This document shows, in pieces, positions 58,722-64,000 of a stretch of 64,000 nt of DNA. Made by a program: the position numbers and the translations under genes. The notes below the pieces were generated by a model. That model was given only the letters and a program-made list of their open reading frames with translations, had not been told where the DNA came from and did no database searches. Each line of letters opens with the position of its first letter. Positions within the stretch are counted from its first letter, which is position 1. Source of the DNA: Defluviicoccus sp. (lineage in GTDB: Bacteria > Pseudomonadota > Alphaproteobacteria > MPNO01). The stretch lies in the NCBI GenBank assembly GCA_022823775.1, contig JAJEHI010000103.1:1-64000 (forward strand), written 5' to 3'.

Positions 58722-59678
58722 ATGGCCAGCCAACGGGACCTCGATCCGCAGACCGCGCGCGTGCTGGCCGATCTGGACGGGCCGGGGGTTCCGCAAGTAG
58801 CCGACATGTCCCCGGACGACGCGCGGCGGCATATCGAGGATTTCGTGCGCAAGTGGGACCTCGACCCGAAGCCTCCTATCGGCGCCGTCGAGGATCTGAC
58901 GATAGCGGGCCAGGAGCCCGGCCAGGGGATCGCCGCCCGGCTTTACCGGCCCGCCGGGGCCGAAGGAGCCCCGCCGCTGATCGTGTTCTTCCATGCCGGC
59001 GGGTATGTGTTCGGCGGCATCGAAACGCATGAGAGCTTCTGCCGGCTGATCTCCGAGAGCGCAGGGTGCCTGGTCCTGTCGGTCGACTATCGCCGCGCGC
59101 CGGAGTACAAGTTCCCCGCCGCGCACGAGGACTGCTACGCGGCAACGGTGTGGGCGGCCGCGCATGCCGGCGAAATCGGGGCGGACCCGGCGCGGATCGC
59201 GGTCGGGGGCGATTCCTCGGGCGGCACGCTCGCGATCGGCGTATGCCAGCTCGCCGATCGCCGGGGCGGACCGTCGATCGCGCACCAGTTCCTCTGGTAT
59301 CCGGGGACGGCGGGCGGTTCCGAGACCGAGTCGATGCGGACGCTCTCCGAAGGCTATTTCCTGAACTCGGGGCTGATGAAATGGTCGATGGGGCATTATC
59401 TCAACGGCCCATCGGACCTCTCCGATCCCCTCGTCGCACCGATGAAGCTGGACGATTTCTCGATCTTCCCGCCCACCTGGCTGATGACCGCCGGGTTCGA
59501 TCCGAGGCGGGACGACAACAAGGCCTTCGTCGACGCGCTCGCCGCCGCCGGGGTGTCCGCGACCTACCGCGTGCTCGACACGACCATCCACGGCTTCATG
59601 TTCATGCTGGGCGGGATCGATCTGGCGGTCGAGGCGGCGAAGGAATCGGCGGCCCATATCCGCGCCGCATTCGCCTGA
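58722..59678 (+). CDS. Alpha/beta hydrolase (HSL-type esterase/lipase)
   Basis: LIVFFHAGGYVFGGIETHESFCRLISESAGCLVLSVDYRRAPEYKFPAAHEDCYAA, IAVGGDSSGGTLAIG. Confidence 0.94.
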   Translation: MASQRDLDPQTARVLADLDGPGVPQVADMSPDDARRHIEDFVRKWDLDPKPPIGAVEDLTIAGQEPGQGIAARLYRPAGAEGAPPLIVFFHAGGYVFGGIETHESFCRLISESAGCLVLSVDYRRAPEYKFPAAHEDCYAATVWAAAHAGEIGADPARIAVGGDSSGGTLAIGVCQLADRRGGPSIAHQFLWYPGTAGGSETESMRTLSEGYFLNSGLMKWSMGHYLNGPSDLSDPLVAPMKLDDFSIFPPTWLMTAGFDPRRDDNKAFVDALAAAGVSATYRVLDTTIHGFMFMLGGIDLAVEAAKESAAHIRAAFA

Positions 59679-59722
59679 GCATTGCGCTTACCCCGTAATC
59701 GCCCTACATAGCGATGGCGCGG

Positions 59723-59799
<77 letters not shown>

Positions 59800-59816
59800 G
59801 AACCGCGGGGCAGAGA

Positions 59817-60125
59817 ATGAGCGACGTGAAGATCTACCGTCCGGCCAAGACCGCCACCCAGTCGGGCCGCGCGCGCTCGACCAGATGGGTGCTGGAATTC
59901 TCGACCGCGCTGGCGCAGCGGCGGGATTCGCTGATGGGCTGGGCCGGGCGCGGCGACACGCGGCGGCAGGTGCGGCTCGAATTCGATAGCGAAGAGGACG
60001 CCGTCGCCTATGCCAGGCGCAACGGGCTGACCTACGAGGTCGAACCGGCGCGGGAACGCCGTATCCGGGCGAAGAGCTACGCCGACAATTTCCGCTTCGG
60101 CCGCGAGGGCAACTGGACCCACTGA
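59817..60125 (+). CDS. ETC complex I subunit (NDUFS4 family)
   Basis: VKIYRPAKTATQSGRARSTRWVLEF, DPLMGWAGRGDT-like DSLMGWAGRGDTRRQVRLEFDSEEDAVAYARRNGLTYEV, SYADNFRFGREGNWTH. Confidence 0.93.
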   Translation: MSDVKIYRPAKTATQSGRARSTRWVLEFSTALAQRRDSLMGWAGRGDTRRQVRLEFDSEEDAVAYARRNGLTYEVEPARERRIRAKSYADNFRFGREGNWTH

Positions 60126-60128
60126 CGC

Positions 60129-61214
60129 TCAGGCGTCGCCGAGGCCCGCGAGAGTCCGGTTCAGGATCTCCACGCCCTTCGTCAGAACCCGTTCTTTCCA
60201 GTCGTCCTCGTCGGGGAACAGCCGTTTGCGGATGTCCGCCTTGATCTCGCGGCCGAGCGGGCTGTCGAGGTCCCCGTGGGCGTGGAGCCAGTTGTCCGCG
60301 AGCAGCGCGTGCAGGACGTCCCGAACCGGGTAGGTGCCGAACTCCAGGGTCGCGCTGATCACGTCGGCGCCCCGGGCGGCCTCGCGCACCGAACGCGCGA
60401 TGACGCCGACCAGGGGCGCCGAGGAGGACGTGCCCGCCGACGGCGAGGTGACGATGTCGCCGTACCAGTCCCGCATCCGGCGCCCGCCGGGCGTCGCCGG
60501 GCCCGCGCCGCCGATCATTTCCGCATCTCCGTAACCCCCGAGCCCGGTATGGAGGTCGACAAATGCGATGCGGCGCGCGCCCGTCACATGCCTGTCGAGA
60601 ATGTCGCGGAATGTCGAATTCGACCAGGTGGGCCGCTTTCCGCCATAGAAAATGCCGTCGGGATGATCGTACTGGCCGCGCGTGACGACGGCCTGCAGGG
60701 CGAAGGCATCATTCTTGTGGACATAATCCTCGATCGTCCGTTCCATCTCGGCGAGCGCGGGCGCGTCCCAGCGGTCCGGGCACAGCGCGGGATGGAGCGC
60801 GTCGTAGGCATCGTTGGCCGGGTGAGGGCCGTCGTGATCGAGAAAATTGCGGTTGAGGTCGACATTTTCCTCGGTGACGCGGCGCAGCCACGCGAAGCCG
60901 TGCGGGTTGATGGCGTGCACCAGGACGATCCGCACACCGTTCGGTAACGCCGAAAGGCCGGCGAGGAACCCGATCTCGATCGCCGAGCCCGCGAACGCCT
61001 CGACCCCATGGGTGCCGGAATTGACGAGAAGCACCCGCCCCGCGTCGCGCGGCCCCAGCAGGGCGACATCGGTCGTCAGCTCGCCGTCGTGGCCCGGAGG
61101 CGGTTTTGCCGGGTTGAGGAAATCCTCGAGCGCTGCTCCCGCCGCGCGCGCGGCATCGCGGAACTTGTCGCGCGCCGCCGGGTAGTCGGGCGAGAACGCG
61201 GAGAGGTCGGACAT
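60129..61214 (-). CDS. DUF2817 (M14-like zinc peptidase) family protein
   Basis: VLLVNSGTHGVEAFAGSAIEIGFLAG, VHAINPHGFAWLRRVTEENVDLNRNFLDH, FVDLHTGLGGYGDAEMI. Confidence 0.94.
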   Translation of the reverse strand: MSDLSAFSPDYPAARDKFRDAARAAGAALEDFLNPAKPPPGHDGELTTDVALLGPRDAGRVLLVNSGTHGVEAFAGSAIEIGFLAGLSALPNGVRIVLVHAINPHGFAWLRRVTEENVDLNRNFLDHDGPHPANDAYDALHPALCPDRWDAPALAEMERTIEDYVHKNDAFALQAVVTRGQYDHPDGIFYGGKRPTWSNSTFRDILDRHVTGARRIAFVDLHTGLGGYGDAEMIGGAGPATPGGRRMRDWYGDIVTSPSAGTSSSAPLVGVIARSVREAARGADVISATLEFGTYPVRDVLHALLADNWLHAHGDLDSPLGREIKADIRKRLFPDEDDWKERVLTKGVEILNRTLAGLGDA

Positions 61215-61233
61215 GCGGAAGGCTCCCGTTACA

Positions 61234-61326
61234 GGGGTGTCAAACGCGCGCCCCTGTTGTAAGAGAAGGCACGGCCCACCGCCAATCCGCGCGCCCGTAG
61301 CTCAGCCGGATAGAGCAGCGGACTTC
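61234..61326 (+). repeat. 93-bp perfect direct repeat, left copy (upstream flank + 5' half of tRNA-Arg)
   Basis: GGGGTGTCAAACGCGCGCCCC...GCGCCCGTAGCTCAGCCGGATAGAGCAGCGGACTTC identical to 63279-63371. Confidence 0.97.
61291..61326 (+). pseudogene. Truncated tRNA-Arg (5' 36 nt, broken inside the anticodon)
   Basis: Identical to nt 1-36 of tRNA-Arg(TCT) at 63336, then diverges. Confidence 0.93.
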
Positions 61327-61435
61327 CGATCCCTTCGCTCCCTGGAAGCCGTCTAGGTAAGGGCCGAGACGACAATGCGGGGTCCCCGTACTCAAATCGG
61401 GTGCGGCCCGACATCGTCGGCTTAGGAGACACGCG

Positions 61436-62626
61436 ATGTTCATTCACCGCATCAAGCTCGAGAACATTCTCTCATTCGGGCCGGAGGCCCAGGAACTTGA
61501 ACTCCGGCCTCTCAACGTTCTGATCGGGCCCAACGGGTCCGGCAAGTCGAACCTCATTGAAGTGATCGGTCTGCTAAGAGCTGCCCCGAACGACATCATG
61601 GCCCCGATCCATGAAGGCGGCGGGGGAGACAACTGGATCTGGCGTGGCGAACCGAAAATGAAGGAAGCGCGAGTGGAGGTGGTCGTAGAACGATCCTTCC
61701 TCCGTTCGGACAAGAAGTCGCTTCGTTATTCGCTCAAGCTTGGTTCCTTCCTCTTCGGTATTCCAAGTCTCCGAGAGGAAATCGGAGAAGTTGAAGAAAC
61801 CGAACAACGAAATGATGGCTCGGAACTCTATGTGAAGCGTTCGCCAAGTGGGGTTACCTTGACTTACCTCGATGAGAGCGGGAAGAGAGGCCAGCGTGAA
61901 CTGGACCCGACGGACATCAACTCTCATCAATCGATCCTGTCGCAACTGAAGGATCCGGCTCAGTATCCGGAACTTACGTTTCTCGGGATGGACTTTGCCG
62001 GAATGCGTCTCTATCGCGAGTGGTCATTTGGCCGAAACACTCCACCGCGATTGCCACAGAAGGCCGACCTCCCAAATTACTCACTCGCGGAAGACGCTCA
62101 GAACCTTGGCATGGTCCTGAACCGCCTCGAGGGAGATTCCGATGCCAAGAGGAAGTTTCTCACCGCGCTTCGAATGCTCTACCACGGGATAGACGACTAC
62201 TACGTCCAGGTCGAGGCTGGCAGCGTCCAGGTATTTCTTATGGAGGGCACCGTCCCGATTCCGGCCACCAGGCTCTCCGACGGTACCCTTCGCTACCTTT
62301 GCTTGCTCGCCATTTTGTGCAATCCCGCCCTACCGAATCTGGTTTGTATCGAGGAACCGGAGCTCGGGTTGCACCCCGACATTCTGCCAAGCCTCGCCGA
62401 CCTGCTTCGCGAAGCCTCCGAGCGGTGCCAGCTCATCGTTACCACGCACTCGGACACTCTCGTGGATGCACTGACGGAGACGCCCGAGAGCATAGTCATC
62501 TGTGAGAAGGAGAACGGGCAGACCAAGCTCAAGCGCCTGGAAAAGGACGAGCTGTCCCATTGGCTAGAGAAGTATCGACTGGGCGAGCTGTGGACCTCCG
62601 GAGAGCTGGGGGGAACACGCTGGTGA
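61436..62626 (+). CDS. ABC/RecF-like AAA-family ATPase (AAA_21 type)
   Basis: Walker A GPNGSGKSN, signature RLSDGTLRYLCLLAIL, Walker B NLVCIEEPELGLHP, H-loop VTTHSDTLVDAL; C-terminal YRLGELWTSGELGGTRW. Confidence 0.93.
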   Translation: MFIHRIKLENILSFGPEAQELELRPLNVLIGPNGSGKSNLIEVIGLLRAAPNDIMAPIHEGGGGDNWIWRGEPKMKEARVEVVVERSFLRSDKKSLRYSLKLGSFLFGIPSLREEIGEVEETEQRNDGSELYVKRSPSGVTLTYLDESGKRGQRELDPTDINSHQSILSQLKDPAQYPELTFLGMDFAGMRLYREWSFGRNTPPRLPQKADLPNYSLAEDAQNLGMVLNRLEGDSDAKRKFLTALRMLYHGIDDYYVQVEAGSVQVFLMEGTVPIPATRLSDGTLRYLCLLAILCNPALPNLVCIEEPELGLHPDILPSLADLLREASERCQLIVTTHSDTLVDALTETPESIVICEKENGQTKLKRLEKDELSHWLEKYRLGELWTSGELGGTRW

Positions 62627-63228
62627 AGGTCAAGATCTATGTCGAGGGAGGAGGCGATGGCAAGGACCTGCGGACAAGGTGCCGCAGGGGGTTCAGTTCA
62701 TTCTTCGAGAAGGCGAACCTGGCGGGAAGGATGCCGAGAGTCATCGCTTGTGGCGGCAGGAAAACTGCCTTCGACAAGTTTCGTACAGCGTTTGGAGCGA
62801 AGAAAGCAGATGAGTTCATCGTCCTGCTGGTCGACAGCGAGGGCCCGGTCGCGGACGACGCCGATCCCTGGAAGCATTTGGCAGGACGTGACGGTTGGCA
62901 CGTGCCAGATGCGGCTACCGACGAAAATGCCCACCTAATGGTTCAATGTGTGGAGGCGTGGTTTTTGGCCGACGGGGACGGTCTGGCCGAATACTACGGT
63001 CGCGACTTCAATCTCAATGCTTTGCCTCGTCGAAGAGAGATCGAAGAGGTTGCCAAGGACGATATTTTCGATGGGTTACGAAACGCTACCCGCCAGTGCA
63101 AGAAGGGCGAGTACGGCAAGGGACGGCACTCATTCGACATTCTTGAGGGGACCGATCCCGCCAAGGTCTTTGATGCGTCGCCGCATGCCAAGCGCTTGAT
63201 CGACACCTTGCGGGCGAAGGCAACGTAA
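62623..63228 (+). CDS. DUF4276 family protein, probable TOPRIM-like
   Basis: GTG overlapping ATPase TGA; VKIYVEGGGDGKDLRTRCRRGFSSFFEKANLAGRMPRVIACGGRKTAFDKF, EFIVLLVDSEGPV, HLMVQCVEAWFLAD. Confidence 0.82.
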   Translation: MKVKIYVEGGGDGKDLRTRCRRGFSSFFEKANLAGRMPRVIACGGRKTAFDKFRTAFGAKKADEFIVLLVDSEGPVADDADPWKHLAGRDGWHVPDAATDENAHLMVQCVEAWFLADGDGLAEYYGRDFNLNALPRRREIEEVAKDDIFDGLRNATRQCKKGEYGKGRHSFDILEGTDPAKVFDASPHAKRLIDTLRAKAT

Positions 63229-63278
63229 CGAATGGCGTTGCTCAGGCGGTGCCGGGTATTGGGCGCCTTCTTGGAACG

Positions 63279-63371
63279 GGGGTGTCAAACGCGCGCCCCT
63301 GTTGTAAGAGAAGGCACGGCCCACCGCCAATCCGCGCGCCCGTAGCTCAGCCGGATAGAGCAGCGGACTTC
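63279..63371 (+). repeat. 93-bp perfect direct repeat, right copy
   Basis: Identical to 61234-61326. Confidence 0.97.
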
Positions 63372-63412
63372 TAATCCGCAGGTCGCAGGTTCGAATCCTG
63401 CCGGGCGCGCCA
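63336..63412 (+). tRNA. tRNA-Arg(TCT), encoded CCA
   Basis: GCGCCCG/CGGGCGC acceptor, anticodon loop CTTCTAA, T-arm GCAGGTTCGAATCCTGC, terminal GCCA. Confidence 0.96.
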
Positions 63413-63466
63413 GCTTTCCAGAGCATTTTTCGACCCGGCGCGACCGCAGTCGGCTATCGCCCGAGG

Positions 63467-63572
63467 CCCCCTCACCCCGACCCTCTCCCCGGCGGCGAGA
63501 GGGGGAGTTGCGGCGCCGCTTCCTCCCTGCCTTCTCCCCTCCCGCTTGCGGGAGGGGCCGGGGGAGGGTGGG
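63467..63572. repeat. Intergenic palindromic repeat, family A
   Basis: CCCCCTCACCCCGACCCTCTCCCC...CTCCCGCTTGCGGGAGGGGCCGGGGGAGGGTGGG. Confidence 0.85.
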
Positions 63573-63640
63573 CCGGTTCGGTACGGACCTTCGCGAGCCG
63601 GTAGAGATGACGGGGTGAATTCGGGAACGGTACCCCCTCC

Positions 63641-64000
63641 CTACTTCCCGGCCGTCGCGGCCGCGGCCGCCTTGATGAGCTTGTACATCGGCGCGATCTT
63701 CGGGTTCTTGCCAAGGAATTCGTCGCCCAGCGGGCGTACCCGGCGGAACAGCTCGGCCCGGTCGGCGGCGGTGGGCGCGGTGACGGTGCCGCCTTTCTCG
63801 ATCCAGAGCTTCTCCCATTTCGCGGTGATCTCGACGGCGATCTTGACGGTGATGTCGCCCATCTCCTTGCCGACGTCGAAGATCGCCGCGCGGTGCGCCT
63901 TGGGCAGGCTGTCGAGCCACTTCCGGTTGAGCCACATGCCGCTCGGGATGAAGGCCGACTTCTCGTTGTAGATGTATTTTGCGACCGTGTAGAACTTGGA
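63641..64000 (-). CDS. TRAP transporter substrate-binding protein DctP, C-terminal part (truncated by window end)
   Basis: ...SKFYTVAKYIYNEKSAFIPSGMWLNRKWLDSLPKAHRAAIFDVGKEMGDITVKIAVEITAKWEKLW. Confidence 0.82.
   Translation of the reverse strand, partial: SKFYTVAKYIYNEKSAFIPSGMWLNRKWLDSLPKAHRAAIFDVGKEMGDITVKIAVEITAKWEKLWIEKGGTVTAPTAADRAELFRRVRPLGDEFLGKNPKIAPMYKLIKAAAAATAGK

Larger units (their letters stand above)
61327..63278 (+). mobile_element. tRNA-Arg-associated mini-island (ATPase + DUF4276-like cassette), no integrase
   Basis: Bounded by 93-bp direct repeats; visibly lower GC and different codon usage than the rest of the window; only two genes. Confidence 0.8.

Noticed and set aside
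61398-61404. CGGGTGC that could complete a tRNA acceptor stem with the truncated tRNA-Arg
   Set aside because: No proper anticodon 3' stem or T-arm in between; single short pairing is likely chance

Overview
High-GC window, probably alphaproteobacterial, dominated by catabolic and transport operons. The main blocks are a TRAP transporter (dctPQM); a YrdC/TsaC-like + TrmO pair; two PIN-type toxin-antitoxin modules; separated hydantoinase B and A genes; a DUF1800/DUF1501/YceI/cytochrome b561 cluster; rplM-rpsI and argC; a UbiD/amidohydrolase block; an NMT1/Tau-type ABC transporter without a local binding protein; a Rieske dioxygenase cluster; and a complete SUF operon (Rrf2 regulator-sufBCDSU-sufT-sufA). 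Two tRNAs are present: Pro(TGG) and Arg(TCT).

Strongest candidate for an unusual system: a ~2 kb, visibly lower-GC cassette (61327-63278) encoding only an ABC/RecF-like AAA ATPase and a DUF4276-like, probably TOPRIM-type protein. It lies between two perfect 93-bp direct repeats made of the upstream flank and 5' half of tRNA-Arg, broken inside the anticodon, with no integrase.

Other notable signals: a pair of perfect 16-bp parS-type sites (TGTTTCACGTGAAACA) arranged as one ~55 bp near-palindrome; a CysN-CysC fusion with an eroded GTPase module but intact APS kinase; three evenly spaced GCGCAC-N3-GTGCGC operators upstream of a small HTH gene; a duplicated 38-bp start leader; and several intergenic palindromic repeat families. 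All calls come from reading the sequence and ORF translations; no database search was run.
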